The notes under the pieces: model-generated
Databases searched by the model: none
What the model saw: only the letters and a program-made list of their open reading frames with translations
What the model was told of the DNA's origin: nothing
Made by a program: the position numbers and the translations under genes
Part shown: piece by piece, positions 49,851-63,844 of the stretch
Position numbering within the stretch: position 1 is the first letter of the stretch
How the letters are laid out: each line of letters opens with the position of its first letter
Assembly (NCBI RefSeq): GCF_964340395.1
Contig: NC_135559.1
Span: 4,686,501-4,750,500 of the forward strand
Direction: 5' to 3'
Origin: Glandiceps talaboti
Taxonomy: Eukaryota > Hemichordata > Enteropneusta > Spengelidae
Length of the DNA stretch: 64,000 nt

Positions 49851-50444
49851 TATATTATATACACACAAACATTATATACACACACTTTTAATGAGATTGA
49901 TGGCAACCTACATGACTATGACACTCGTTTTGAAAATATTATAACTTTTATTGAAATAGTTAAACAAAAAATAACATTGCACCAAACTATTAAACATAAT
50001 ATACAGTTGTTAATTCTGAAACTCTAACACTAAAAAACAACTTTTTGAGACAGACAATGTAAAAAATATAATATGATGGATTGAAATATAGATTTACAGA
50101 TTAAAGTCAGTTATTAGATGTTTTAACATATAATAGAAATATAAGTTGACTTGACACATAGTGTCTGTTTAACACAAATCATCGACTGAATTACATGAAG
50201 CAACTCCATGAGCAATACATTAAGCAATTCGTCACATGCAACAAATTGCTTCTTTGCATTACTCCATGTAATTAGGCCTTTACTTTAAATCATACTGAGT
50301 TTTTCACTGTGTGGTCAGACAGACCAATTATATTTTCTTTGGATGAGTTACCATTATCTTAGCAGGTTATCACTAAATTATATACATTGTAACAACATAT
50401 ATAGGCATGTGAATGGATTACAATGTAACAATTGTACTTGAATT

Positions 50445-50845
50445 TTCATGTCAGACGATAAGATGTAGCAATACTGATAAACTTTTGTCAGTCAGGCAAT
50501 AAGATGTAGCAATGTCGATAAACTGTTGTCAAGTCAGACGATACGATGTAGCAATGATGATAAACTTTTGTCAAGACAAACAATAAGATGTAGCACTTTT
50601 GTCAAGTCAGATGATAAGATGTAGCAATGTTGATAAACTTTTGTCAAGCCAGATAAGATGTAGCAATGTTGATAAACTTTTGTCAAGCCAGATAAGATGT
50701 AGCAATGTTGATATAGCTTTTGTCAAGCCAGATAAGATGTAGCAATGTTGATAAACTTTTGTCAAGTCAGACGATACGATGTAGCAATGTTGATATAGCT
50801 TTTGTCAAGTCAGATGATACGATGTAGCAATGTTAATGAGATATT
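50445..50845 (+). repeat. 39-43 bp minisatellite of the same family
   Basis: About nine units such as gataaacttttgtcaagcca followed by gataagatgtagcaatgtt. Same core words as 37476-37745 and 39225-39463 but expanded. Confidence 0.9.
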
Positions 50846-53549
50846 TGACGACACTTTGCTTCAACTCAATTTGCTTCCATTGTAAATTGTTAGGATTACA
50901 ATATGTTCTGTTGCTAAAGACATCTGGTAGGAATATCATTGCATTCAAAATAAGAAATAGCTAGAAATCAAGAGAGAGTGGAATAATTGTTGGCTATCTA
51001 TCTATAGAATGAGTATTTGTGGCAATATGTTGATCAAATTAACAATACTGTTACCTTCCATCAATTTTCCAATATCTTATTTTCTGTAACTTTTACAGCA
51101 AAGTATTTCTTACTGTAAACCCTCGCTGCAATATTTGCTTAAATTGGCTTTTATGATCAAACCAACTCAATATACAAAATAGTCCCAACAAATGATACAA
51201 TTACTGCAGTTAACCAACAGAGACCGTTCATGTAGGTCCGTGGTTAAACAGCAGGCATGTTAAATGGAAACTGAACTAGAAGTGGTTGTTTTACCCTAGT
51301 CTTTCTGGCAGATGTCATGTCTGTCGTCCAGCTGTCTGTTCCTGAGTGATGAATCTGCAAGAAATGTTGATACTAAAGTCCCTCACTCTTGTGGCCTCGC
51401 CAGTCGGGCAGACTTCTTGCACCTTACAGAAGGACAAAGTCTGGCAGTAAGACTAGTTTTACCCCAAATTTGTGTTTAACTAATAAATGTGCTCATTTGT
51501 TACCAGGTAAACTCTTATATAAAGTGTTAATACTTTAGGTATCATGAATGCTATGCCCAATTCCAGGTATAACTACATACAACTAGAAACCATGGACTTT
51601 AAAGGTTAATTGCTGAAGTTTTACATCCAATTTTCGTGAACTGGTAGATAAAATAATGATAAACTTTGAGTCTTATAGGTGTCAAAATACATACCACTTT
51701 TTTGGGGACAAGCATATTTTTTTCAGTGCTGCATGCATGTGATGCCTACCTTTCCATGTTTGAAGTTAAACCTTTCTTGTTATCAAACAGCCAGATTAGC
51801 AATCATAATTTTGTATTTCCTACAGTGAAAATATTATTGTACCATATTACTTCAATTGCAGATTATTAATGCTGTCTCCCCCTCCATCCCCCCTCCCCCC
51901 ATGAAAGTGATTACAGTCTGAATTCATCACTTTGTTGTATTTCTCTAAAAATCATTCACTATTTATTCATTTAAGTGTTAATTATCTCATAATTGTGCTA
52001 AAATACTCCATTATTTTTCTAAAATGTACAGAATTTGTAAATTTAAAAATCTTGAATATTTTATAGTAATACGTAGTACCGGGGTAGAAATATACCTCTC
52101 TGGTTCTGTGGAATACTCCATTCTCATATGGGGGGACACAAGCTTTTAGATACAACATTTGGGTACGACATAAGATATTCAGTATAGATTTGAAAAGCAG
52201 CATAAGATTACTTCGTTGAAGACAGCTGTCTTGAAGTTTCTGAGCACAATATATTACAAAATCAGCAATTTCTGAGCATGCGATTTTGAACTCATCATTA
52301 TATGGCTTGTCTACCCTATACGATCAGAATGGAATATCCCAGTTTGTGATTTTATTCAAAGATGATAACTACTATATACAGTAAATATAAAGATATTTTC
52401 ATACAAATAAGAACAAAAGAACTTGAACATAGGAATTATAAACAATATGTGTTACTTGTTATATTTCGAATAAAAATACAACACAAACTAAATTACCAAC
52501 AAATTCACAATTATAATGCTTTGCGAAGACAGATTACAATAATACTTGCAAATCTTTCCAAATACAATTAATTGTAAAATTACATGGATGGAACTGCAAA
52601 GTCTTAAAATGTTGATAAAAACTTTAAGCAAGATTCTAGCTAGACAAAATTAATACCAAATACTTTTTTTTTCATAAGATAACAAACTGTGAGGTATAAC
52701 ATTGAGTTACACACCGCTCAGAGTTAATTTGGATTAGGAATACATACATGACTAAAATTGTGACTTTTTCTGTTAGTCTTATGTGCATGGTTATTTTCAT
52801 GACTCCATTTTGTAAGTCCTGGGCAGACAACCTTTCAAAACAACATGGGTCTTTATTTGTAGTTTGTAAAAACAAACGTTAGAGTAAATGCTACATGTTG
52901 ACCTGTTGAGGGCGCTGTTGCTTATCGACGAGCAACAAACTAAATGAGGGCAGTATAACAGTGACTAATATTCTTTCATTGAATCCAATTCAAGGGTCAA
53001 TCTAAGGTCACTGACAACATCCTTGATAATGAAGTTGAACAGTTATCACATAACCGACTCTCTATGGAAGCACGTTTCTACAAGTCTATATGCCTGGTTT
53101 ATCCAATTTTTTAAATCTGGAACTATTTCAGTCATTCACTGTCCTTGGAAGACATTTGTATAATTTACAATGTTTTAACATTTTTATTTTGTTTGATTTG
53201 AAATGATGTCAAGGTTACTACAGGGCTTGTATTTTAAATTTGACACATCCTAAAAATGTCAAGAAATGATGATACGCTTTCCCGTGAATTGCTGTGCAAA
53301 CATAGTTCCTGTAAGAGTAAAGCTGATGGTGCTACAACATAAGTTAGCAGACCTGTGCAAAGTATCAAACTAATTACCCACAAAGTAAGAGCAGCACGAC
53401 TGAAATGTGATAGAATTTAAGAATAACATTTTGCAGAAATGTGTCTTTTTAGCAAATACACAAAACAAAGACTCTCTCTACATTTTCGACTAATATTTTT
53501 AAAATTTACTTATGTACATGAATACAGTACAGTAGTAGTCCAGAGACTT

Positions 53550-53730
53550 GGCTATCTGGTTTGACATTGTCGTTCCCTAGCATCACAATAAGCCAGTATG
53601 TCGTGTCAGGTAACCAAGTCTCTGGGCTAACAGAATAGATAATCTACTTTTTCAAGCCTGTATGTCGAGTCAGATAACCAAGTCTCAGGGCTAACAATTC
53701 AGATGAATCTACTTTTACAAGTAAGAGTTT
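53550..53730. repeat. Two-copy tandem duplication of about 75 bp
   Basis: Both copies contain ccagtatgtcg/cctgtatgtcg, gtcag.taaccaagtctc and ggctaaca, with a weaker partner at 53530. Confidence 0.7.
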
Positions 53731-56700
53731 GTTTCTACTCTCACACACATTACTAGATAGATCATTAATGCTGTAGACAAAAAGGCTAAGTGTTTCTACG
53801 CTTGAGGCTATCTGAGATTTTAAGGATTCAAAACCATGGACAGCCACTAGATTTGAGAGTCCCCAACTATAAGCAGCAAACACCCTCTTATCACTCAAGT
53901 GCAGCATGTAGCATTGAACTCTAGGAGGCAAAAATCTTGTCACTGATAAGACAATTTGACCTGAATATAAATGAAGTTGCCCTCTTTAAACATGCACATA
54001 ATAGGACATACAATGCAGAGAAATATAACACATGCAATTTGTAATCTTTTAACTATAACGAAGGCTTCAAAACTATAAGAAAATCTCTCTTTAGTTTCAA
54101 CGATAGAAGTTGGATAAACATAACTCCAACTATCTTAAAATTGGAGGTAAAATCACAGTCTGAAATAAGGTAGAAACCTCAGGAACACATACTCTCAAAA
54201 CATGGCCGCCACTAACATGGCCGCCATTATGAAGGCCTAATATTTGAGCTAAGTCTGCAAGTCATTTCAAGTGTGTTCATTCATTTGTTATACATAAATA
54301 CATAAAATATCCAGTTCATGTGGACATAGTATTTCTATAAATATCAAGACAACAGTCTTTGCCTTGTAACATTTCATTACAGAGTTGTTTGTGCCTCCAA
54401 CAAAATGTTGGAATATTGAATAATTATTCCATAAGTTAAAGGTGTACTTTTGGTATTTCTACACCTTCAAGTAAAAATATTTTACAGTTGTACTATCTGT
54501 AAATGTTTTTGTCTCCAAGTCACAACTTGGAGTATAACTGTCACTGATGCCACCTCTTCTGCTTCAAAAGAATACCCCCATCCCCATCTGCACCATTATT
54601 CACTAAAATAGCAGAAGGTGAATATTATATTTCCTTGATTACATTTTAAACATAATTATAATTCATGGCCATTTTTCCTCACATATTTTCATAAATTACA
54701 TAGTTATATTCTGTATGTCATAAAGTCTGAGATGTGTTGGGTTCATTTTTTTTCTAAATTTTCAAAATTCTACTGAAAATATTAAATCTGTATGAAAGAT
54801 TTGGCGGGAAATGTTGATGACTACCGTATGTAGACAGATGTTCCTTGATGACAGATCGTCAGATTGGCTTCAGTTTTGTGTATTATGAAGGTCAGAGATT
54901 TAGAGTTGAGTTTCAGCTAGAACTGACTTCTGTCAAAATTATTCAGACGTCCATAATAATGTGATTTACCATTCCCTGGTGAAATTCTGCTATCTAAAAC
55001 TATAAACTTCATTTTTCTTTTCACTATATCATAAAATTCCATAAAAAGTTTCTTGACAAGTTTGCTACAATTCTAGCATCAAATAACTTTTTCATACACC
55101 TGAATCTTGGAGACTTGGCAACCAAATGATCTGCATGTACAGAAATTTTAATTCACTCACAAAATATTCTGACGCCAAAATTAAGTTAACAGAAATTCTA
55201 GTTTTTTTTAAATTGTCTGGTGAGTATTTCAAAACTTTAAGTTTATTCTGACATAAAATGCCTTTTTGCCAAATTCATTCTGAAATGAATTTTAAAACAT
55301 ACAATTTGTGTTCCTGAAAAATGCTTTTTGTATGAAATGTTCGACACTAAAGATACATGGCTGGCAATATTTTCTAAGATGGCATTTTAGAAGGTATACC
55401 CCAGCTAAGTACATACATGTAATGTGAACTAACATAGTGAAGTAGGAAGGTATAATGATTAGTGAAAAGTGGATGTGGAGTGCCTTGTCATAAATTGGAT
55501 GCTTCTGACAATAAAACCAATTTTTAGAACATTTGTCCAGCCATGTTGATAATAGACCAGGCTGACATGGGAGTACTTCAAGTCATTAGATTCAACAACC
55601 TGTCTTGTTTTCTAACAATCTGGAGTAGTTTTAGAATTTAGATTGCATTTGTACACTATTATCACCTGATTTTCTGACAATAAATCTCCGGGTGGAATGA
55701 GAGTAGAAATGCCATAGAAATTCACCTGCTGTTATGACAACAATATAAATGACTAAAAGTTGTAATTTGATGGTTATTGTGTAGAGTGCTTGTAGTAATT
55801 CATCCGAGTTTGGAAAGACAAACTCTGAGTTTGAAGATGTTTCACAGCAGCCGTTTTTTTTTTCATACCTGGTACTATACTATTTAACACAGCTAGCTTA
55901 GAAGTTAACCTTTGCTTGAGCCAATGCACTGACATTGTCTGTCTAGAGAGAATGACAGTGGCTTGGATCACGTAAGATTAGGATCAATTACTGCTATATT
56001 GAAGCAGCATGAGAGGCTTTAGGGACATTTCCAACAAACTGTTTCAAAGATATGAAAGTAGATATTGAAAACACAGCTGTGCTGTTATCCTAAGATAAAC
56101 AGTCTGACACAGGGAAACTGTGTCCATGTCTTTCAATTCTTTGAATCTTATCAGTTTATGGCATCAACTTGGCTCCAGATTTTGTAGCTTCCATGCAGCA
56201 CAATTCAACTCTTGTGAATACAATGCAAAATTGTTGATCTTTTCGCCTGATTTATCTTTTGTGTTGAATTGAACTCTTGATTCTGTTTATCTACCTTTGA
56301 AAAAGTGTGATAACAGCTCACATCAAATGTGTTGAGGCAAAAAAAATCACAAAATTTTACATCTGTATTCTGCAATTCTGGAGTCAAGTTTCGTGCATTG
56401 CACAGCACTGTCTGAGATACAAACAAGTTTGCAATATGGAGGATTTACATAGTTGAGAATTTTTTTGGTAAGACTAACAAAAATTTTGCAAATGCAACCA
56501 AAAATTCAAAATTTCTGTTAAAACACCTATAATCGAGTTCATTTCAGGTCTTGGCATATTAATGGCAGTACTAAACTTGCATTTCTTCTTTTCTTCGAAT
56601 TGTAGCTACTGAAGCACTGTTCAAATCATGGCAGACGACAACTCAGAGAAAATGGCGGCATAGACAGACTTACATCATTATGCGAGACAAAAAATATTTT

Positions 56701-57384
56701 GTTAATGTTAGCACACAGAATTTGAAAATATATGCAGATTTCAACTCTGTAAATATATCAAGAATAGGTAATAGAAATAGCGAAGTGAATTTTTACGTCC
56801 TTCTGCATTCTCTTTGGAAGACATTTATATACTCATTTGAGTGAGACGTCAACCTTGACATTATGGTCTTGTCTGGGGGGAAAAAGCCTCAGTACAGGTG
56901 AAGTCTTCTCTTCAAATGGCCTTCCTTTCATAGGTGACTACCTGCAATGAAAAGACAGACAGACATAATTAATGGCTTGTCAGAATACATCGTGACCCTC
57001 TCATTACGATGTTCTTTCATTTACAATACCATCTTTGTGTACGGCAAGCAGACTCACTGTCACTTAGTTTCTATATTTGGTTTCAATGAATCAGTTTTGA
57101 AAAGAGTCGTTTCTTCTGTTCCCCTCTCTAGAAACAGGTTTTTAGAGATTTGTCAGTCTCTAAACATTTCAATAACCTACTTATGATAGTAATTCGATCA
57201 AAAGTAGTCTTTTAAAGATTCTTTCAATCCATTCCATCATTAGTTCAGGAATTCCACCTCCACAGCAATTACCGTTGTTCTACATTTATACAAAGACATG
57301 TAGTCTGATGGCTAAAGGTATTATTTCTTCAGCCTTGACATAGCTTGCACTGCATTTACATATTTCCAACATTAACACTTGGAA

Positions 57385-57480
57385 AATAATAATAATAATA
57401 AGTTAGTTTTTATATAGCACTTTCCCACTCTGTACTCAAGGCACTTTACAATTATGACCCCTGGCACAGAAAAGACTACA
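57385..57480 (-). mobile_element. Non-LTR retroelement-type 3' tail
   Basis: On the minus strand the reading gtgccttgagtacagagtgg then tatataaaaac and an att-rich microsatellite tail resembles the widespread LINE/SINE 3' end family with a cgctatataaat-like core. Body 5' truncated or absent. Confidence 0.5.
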
Positions 57481-57912
57481 TGTAAAAGCTGTACTATGAG
57501 GCACATTTTTTTAAATATTATTTTTATTTTTTTTATTCTTTATTGTTATTTTTTTTTAAATTTTATTTTATTTTATTTTATTTTAATTTTTTTTATTTAT
57601 TTTTTTTTGTTGGGGGGAGGGGGTTAAGATGTGTGTAACCTGGAAATAAAGACTGTCCTGTTCTGTTCTACAACATACTGTCCAGCATAACATAACAGCA
57701 TGGGTTCCTGGCACTTTCTTACATGGTTGTTCTTTCATGATATGAAATAAAACATACTTCATAACATGACAATTCAGACACGTGCTAACAACATATTGTT
57801 GTCATTCAACACATTCTTCCAGGTGATAAAGAAATGAACTATACATACACCACATAACTTGGTTATGATACATATAAGTATGATTACTATACATATCTAA
57901 ATAAACTTTAGA

Positions 57913-58205
57913 ACTTTAGAAGTCGGTTTTAAAATTTGAATAACGTTCCAACTAAAATTCCTTTGGTGTATTTTGTCCATGCGGTACAAACCTAGTACAG
58001 ATATCTCCATCAAACTTTAGAAGTCTGTTTTAAAATTTGAATAACATTCCAACTAAAATTCATTTAGTGTATTTTGTCCATGCGGTACAAACCTAGTACA
58101 GATATCTCCATCAAACTTTAGAAGTCGGTTTTAAAATTTGAATACCGTTCCAACTAAAATTCACTTATTATGTATTTGTCCTTGAAGAGCAAACCTAGTA
58201 CGGGT
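57913..58205. repeat. 101 bp tandem repeat, 3 copies
   Basis: Units contain tttagaagtcggttttaaaa and tccatgcggtacaaacctag, with starts at 57921, 58022 and 58123 measured on agtc(g/t)g. The third is more diverged at its end. Confidence 0.95.
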
Positions 58206-58344
58206 AGTACATGTACATGTCTAGTTGCACATAACAGTAAATATGGGTTAGCTAAGTCAATAGTTTACTCCTGGTGACATGTCATATCTGAATCACTAGA
58301 GACCTAGATACTACTGTGTAGAAAGGCCCCACCTAACAATAAAA

Positions 58345-58445
58345 TAATGTATAGTATAGTATAGTATATTTTATTTGTCATGTATGTCTGGTTTCAAATT
58401 ACACATCTGTATAAGGTGCCTTTACAAATCTGAGCCCACATACTT
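58345..58445 (-). mobile_element. Non-LTR retroelement-type 3' tail
   Basis: Minus-strand reading tgacaaataaaatatactatactatact: an AATAAA followed by a simple-repeat tail, typical of a 5'-truncated LINE end. Confidence 0.45.
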
Positions 58446-60104
58446 ATCAAGGTCTCTCATTCTCAAGGTTATCTTTCAAACCACAGTAAGTACAAGACAG
58501 GTCACTGGGCTACACATACCTAGTATCACAGAGTACTAAACATATGACATGCAATAAGGGTTTTTCAGAATCGAAGGGACAGTCGCATGATGTCACAGAA
58601 GCTCAATAAACAAACTTAATTCATTTATTAGGGGGAGTTGGGGTTTCTGGCATCAATGTGATTGCTGAACTTAATTTTCGCATTTCCAACCAAATTTAAA
58701 AAAACTTGCACACTTTCAATGATAACACATTCTGTATTTCCTACTGAGATGTTGATAAGTTGATTAAAATTTACTGGAAACATGATATACAGTGCTGGCT
58801 TACTGATAATGTATTTACCATGGTTTTACATTGATCAATCATAATGATGTGACTGCTGCAATTTTCATCATGATTTACACCATATATAAATGTGTGAATG
58901 TTGCACGTTTGAACATTCATTCGAGAAGGGAGATGGTGGGGGGAGGGGGGAGGGGTTGAATTATAAATTGAATGATGTTCCTTTATTGAATCTGATTTTA
59001 ACTGACAATGGATGTAAATTTTCTTGAGCAAAGTAACAGCAAAAATGTAAACCATACCACATCACTTATACATTTGACTTGGGTTTTTTTTCGCACTAGT
59101 TCCAAACTCAGAGCGTAAATATTTTACGAAGCTAAATCACTCGGCCTTTCGCCATGTATACAGGTAATTCAAGTAGTGAACCAGAAATGTCACAATGGCC
59201 TGTCTACTAACATGATGAATAGGACTGTAACAATTGGTAATAGAACAATTACTAGTCACTTTCACCACATTAGTGGACAGTGTAGTGTTGTCTGTCTAGT
59301 AGTAGCATTGGCTGATCAGATTTGCTGCTTACCTCACCTCTTGGGATAACTAAATACCAAATTTGAGTGAATATAGAGGGGGGAGGGGGTGATGGTGAGG
59401 AGACTTGGGTTGATTTTATCGATAATAAACTACCATCAATGAAAACCTTGCTGCCTCAATGACCTGTACACCAGATCCTACCAATTATTTCCAGACACTG
59501 ATTCTCTGGGGAACTGAACAATAATGGGAAACTTACTGCCCTAAAGGAAGGCAGGCAATGTATACTTATGGTTTCCCTGCATTTTACAGACACAATAATA
59601 GATGAACAAGGCCAGGCACCTGAGGCAGTTTTAGTATCTAGGGATACACATTTGAATCATAACCCACAAACGATTTGCTAACCTATTAGCGTCATTATAA
59701 CGACTGTCCTCTTTATGGCGAGCCTACCTAACGTACCTGAAGATGTCCTTTTTTTATACATTATCAGAAAACTATGCTGATTACAAGCCAAGGGTTAGAA
59801 ATTCATCATTAAGTAATCTAGTCTTGTATATATATATTATAAGTCAGGCCCCTTAGGTCACTCATATTTTCCTTGACTGAACAAAGAAAAATATTGGTGA
59901 ATAATATCAAATTAACTATTCACTGTAAATAGCCTTGATTCCTGTACAACTACAAACATGGAAAGTTGATAGTCATGATGAAAATCGGGTAGCTTTAAAC
60001 AATAGCTTGTGATTATAAAGAAAAGTTCACTTGACCTTGTTATTACTTTGTCAAAACAATGGGATACATGCCAACCACTAAGATGACAGAATGTTAGTAA
60101 CAGC

Positions 60105-60182
60105 AAACATTCAAACCTCAGAAGTTAGTAATATCAAACATTCAAAACTCAGTAGTTAGTAATATCAAACATTCAATACTTT
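60105..60182. repeat. 33 bp tandem repeat, about 3 copies
   Basis: Units of tagtaatatcaaacattcaa plus a(a/c)ctcag(a/t)agtt. Confidence 0.85.
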
Positions 60183-60189
60183 AATACTA

Positions 60190-60345
<156 letters not shown>

Positions 60346-60865
60346 TGAAGACTATTTCCAAAACAACTGATTTAAATTCTGTGGCTAAAGTGACTCCAAA
60401 GTCAGACAACTAATTATTTGTCCATGTGACAATGACTACAGAGTGTATACAGTCCATCCTTGACGATATAAATGTGTTTATGTACAATTTAATACAACAA
60501 TGGAGTGAATTTCTGTGGCCAAGGTGACATGATTGGGCAAGGACTACCTTCCATCCAATATTCTAACAATATGTATTGACTTTTAAAGGATGTCATTTCC
60601 TATGGCTGATTAAAAGAATGGAATGCATTTCGACATCTAAGTTAAGACATTAAATGTCTACGTAATCTATTGTCCAATATTTATCATGTTAGTCTGGGAT
60701 GTCAGCTATTCACATGAGTGAAGGTATAAATCATAATGATACTATATAGGAACTAGACTATTATCATGTTTGCTATTTGACAAGCGTTTATCTTCCATTC
60801 TACTTCCTCAGTAACCATGTTTGGTTTTTAAACAATTAAATTGGAATAAATTCCTGCATCACAGG

Positions 60866-60976
60866 TGAGGAACTGTGTCCTCACCAGTAGTCCAATACAT
60901 ACATACATACATATACCGGTATGGAACTGTGTCCTCACCAGTAGTCCAATACATACGTATGTACATATACTGGTAT
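60866..60976. repeat. Two-copy tandem duplication of about 60 bp
   Basis: gaactgtgtcctcaccagta and gtccaatacatac occur twice, each followed by an acat-type run and a tacyggtat word. Confidence 0.85.
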
Positions 60977-62807
60977 TAAACATCCATATGGCAAAGGTTT
61001 ACTAATGAAATTCCTAACTAATAATTATTTATTTATATGAAATTAAGGAAGTCAAATATGTATCATTATTAAATCAAATGCATTAAAATTATGAATTTTC
61101 AATTTCACCAACAGTTATTTGTGTAAGTTTATGCTGCACTGAGGAATTTATCAATTTACATTATCGTATCAACTTTACCTCTTTCATTCGAGGCCTCATC
61201 TGGTATTTTTTCGCTCAATTAGCAAAAAATAGAAGAATAATGAAAGTCTCAAAAAATAGGTAATTTCCTGTCATATTGAATAATGGTTATATTATATCAC
61301 ACGTGTGTTCCTATCAATTTTATAAATTAATAAATGATGTATCACAAGTTCTTGATCTATTCAACCCTGACAGAGATCACCTCTGACAACTTTTACGTCG
61401 GCAATTTGAACAACTATTAGAAAATAAATGTCTTATCAAGACTTTTGACTTGCATACGGTTACAGAATTATTGACCTTTGACCTGTATCAGATCCTCCAG
61501 AAAGTTGTCAATCATTTTTCAAGGTCTACTTTCATTTTTTTAAGTGATACTTTTTTTTCGCTTTTTATTTCCTCTAGCAGTTTCTATATTATCTAACTCT
61601 CTTATACCATAAAGTTTAAGATAAAATCTATTAAATTGTATCCATATATTTTTATCAGAAGTAGTATAAATTAATTTCACGGTGAAATAATCATGAAGGA
61701 AGCCTGAGAAAAAATATGACTTACTGTTAGTTTAGTTTGAAAGGGGAGACTGGTTCGTTTGCGGCAAAAGTATAGTAATTTATTTTTTAATCCTGCATAG
61801 ATCTTTGAACATTTAGCTATAATTCTGATCAGGTGCAGTAAATTTCCTTGAAGATGAAGATGAAATAAATAAATACTCTCGTATTCACCAGGTGTTATCA
61901 ATGTTTGATAACTGTAAGTGGTTATAAATCATGAAATGCATCACAATGAATTCACCATAGTATACTTGATATGCGTATGTTATTAAAATTCCTACACAGC
62001 CTGCAACGACACACATATCGTCAGAAAACCCTGATAAGGCATTGTTGAATTAACAAACTCTATCCCTGAAGACATGATGTAGTTACCATAGCAATAAATG
62101 ACGACGATGTCTGGTTCTCTTTTATTGATTACCAGGTCAACACATCTTTTCTGTTTGGAAAACGTATTCATCTTGTTTTCCCAAATTACAATTTGTGGCA
62201 TCACTCACTTTTAAGTCAATCATCTGAATCAAGTCTTCAACCATTAATACTAACAAACATCAGGGAATATTCCTAAGGCTTGTACATTGATACAGATGTG
62301 TACATCTGAAAACCACATGCAGAAATGGTGTTCTGATTTTTCATGCAACTTTTTATTCATCCTCAAAGGTAAACATTTAGATAGTGCTATACTAACCACA
62401 GGTTCTCACACACACTGACCACAAATGACATTAATTTTAGCTTCCTTATATTTGCATATTCACTATACCATTTTGCTACTCAAATTGCTACATTGTTTTA
62501 TTTTGTAACCACCATGATTAATATGGAATTTTGAAATCTACAAAAGTCTGTGTGTAATCTACAAAGACTGCCGAACTAACCATCAAAGTAGAGATAATTC
62601 GATTTTTAAACGTAATTAAATTTACACCGTATATTCCAATTAGTCTGTCTTAATAGATCCTACCTACTTCTGCATTGTATTTTCACAGAATGGTAATTGT
62701 AGAATCTCTAGGGAAATTATTGCTTCACCCAATGGGACTGGTCCAAGTATCATCTGCTTGTAACTCATTCACACAGGTGTATTCATGGATGAAATTTAAT
62801 CTTTCGG
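60977..62807. other. No supported gene
   Basis: AT-rich sequence. One weak minus-strand candidate: ATG then VEDLIQMIDLK ending at a donor-like gtgagt (62245-62209). No partner exon with matching phase could be demonstrated. Confidence 0.3.
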
Positions 62808-63215
62808 CCATGACATCAGTTTTCTGACATGCTACCTGGGCTGTGACTTTGTTCATGCAGAACTGTTACAGTCTTGACATCAGTTTTCTGACATGCTACC
62901 TGGGCTGTGACTGTGTTCATACAGAACTGTTACAGTCATGACATCAGTTTTCTGACATGCTACCTGGGCTGTGACTATGTTCATGCAGAACTATTACAGC
63001 CATGACATCAGTTTTCTGACAGGCTACCTGGGCTGTGACTGTGTTCATGCAGAACTGTTACAGTCATGACATCAGTTTTCTGACATGCTACCTGAGCTGT
63101 GACCGTGTTCATGCAGAACTATTACAGCCATGACATCAGTTTTCTGACAGGCTACCTGGGCTGTGACTGTGTTCATGCAGAACTGTTACAGGCATGACAT
63201 CAGTTTTCTGACTTG
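62808..63215. repeat. 64 bp minisatellite, about 6-7 copies
   Basis: Units start catcagttttctgacatgct at 62814, 62878, 62942 and onward at 64 bp spacing. More diverged copies with different spacing reach about 63410. Confidence 0.95.
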
Positions 63216-63844
63216 CCCTTGCTACTTAAAACAGCACTGCTCATCTAGAACTATAATTACAGCCATAATTTTGTGAGTTGTGACTTCATACAGGACTGTT
63301 CATCTGGAAATGTTACAGCCCATTTTCTGACTTGCTACTTTACAGGACTGTTTCATCCAGAACTGTTACAGGCAGCCATAGTTTTGTGACCATACTAAAC
63401 ACAGGACTGTACATGGAGAACTTGCAACTATGCTACAGTTTTCCAAGTACTGCACATGAAATGCATACAGTTCTATTTCTTAATTATTACCTTTGGAAGT
63501 CTCTAAAAATGTCCCATACATCATTAATTTGCAAGTACACTGTTAGTTTGAATAAAAGCTGGTAACCACTACCTTATTCAGTTACTTTTAAAAGTGTCAT
63601 AATGGTCTATCACCTTTCATTATCAATCTATCCTTGCATTCATCATCCAACAATACCATTTGACCCTAGGTCAAGGTTCACTATAGGTCAAATCAATTTA
63701 CATATCTCACCAACCATTTCACTAAAGTAACACTACAGTTTCCTGCATCTAACAATATCACATGACATTGGCAAGGACAACTCTACAAAACCACCCACTA
63801 AAGTGAATTCACTAATTCAAGGTTGTCTCCTCAACAAGAAGCAT

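Larger units (their letters stand above)
49940..56945 (-). other. Possible long 3'UTR or intergenic region
   Basis: About 7 kb of AT-rich sequence with few microsatellites apart from the array at 50445-50845. On the minus strand, a strong acceptor (gtctgtcttttcattgcag, ending 56946) precedes the reading VVTYERKAI then a stop; a second acceptor near 51357 precedes a short frame ending QLDDRHDICQKD then a stop; and AATAAA occurs at about 49953-49948. This would fit a terminal exon with a long 3'UTR of a gene coming from the right, but no further exon was found to support it. Confidence 0.2.

Noticed and set aside
53644-53943. Minus-strand frame of 99 codons with ordinary amino-acid composition
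   Set aside because: No splice sites, no recognised motif, and it begins within a two-copy repeat; probably chance.
56628-56663. ATG with coding-like MADDNSEKMAA after an acceptor-like ttgtag
   Set aside because: It stops after 11 codons and has no GT donor before the stop.
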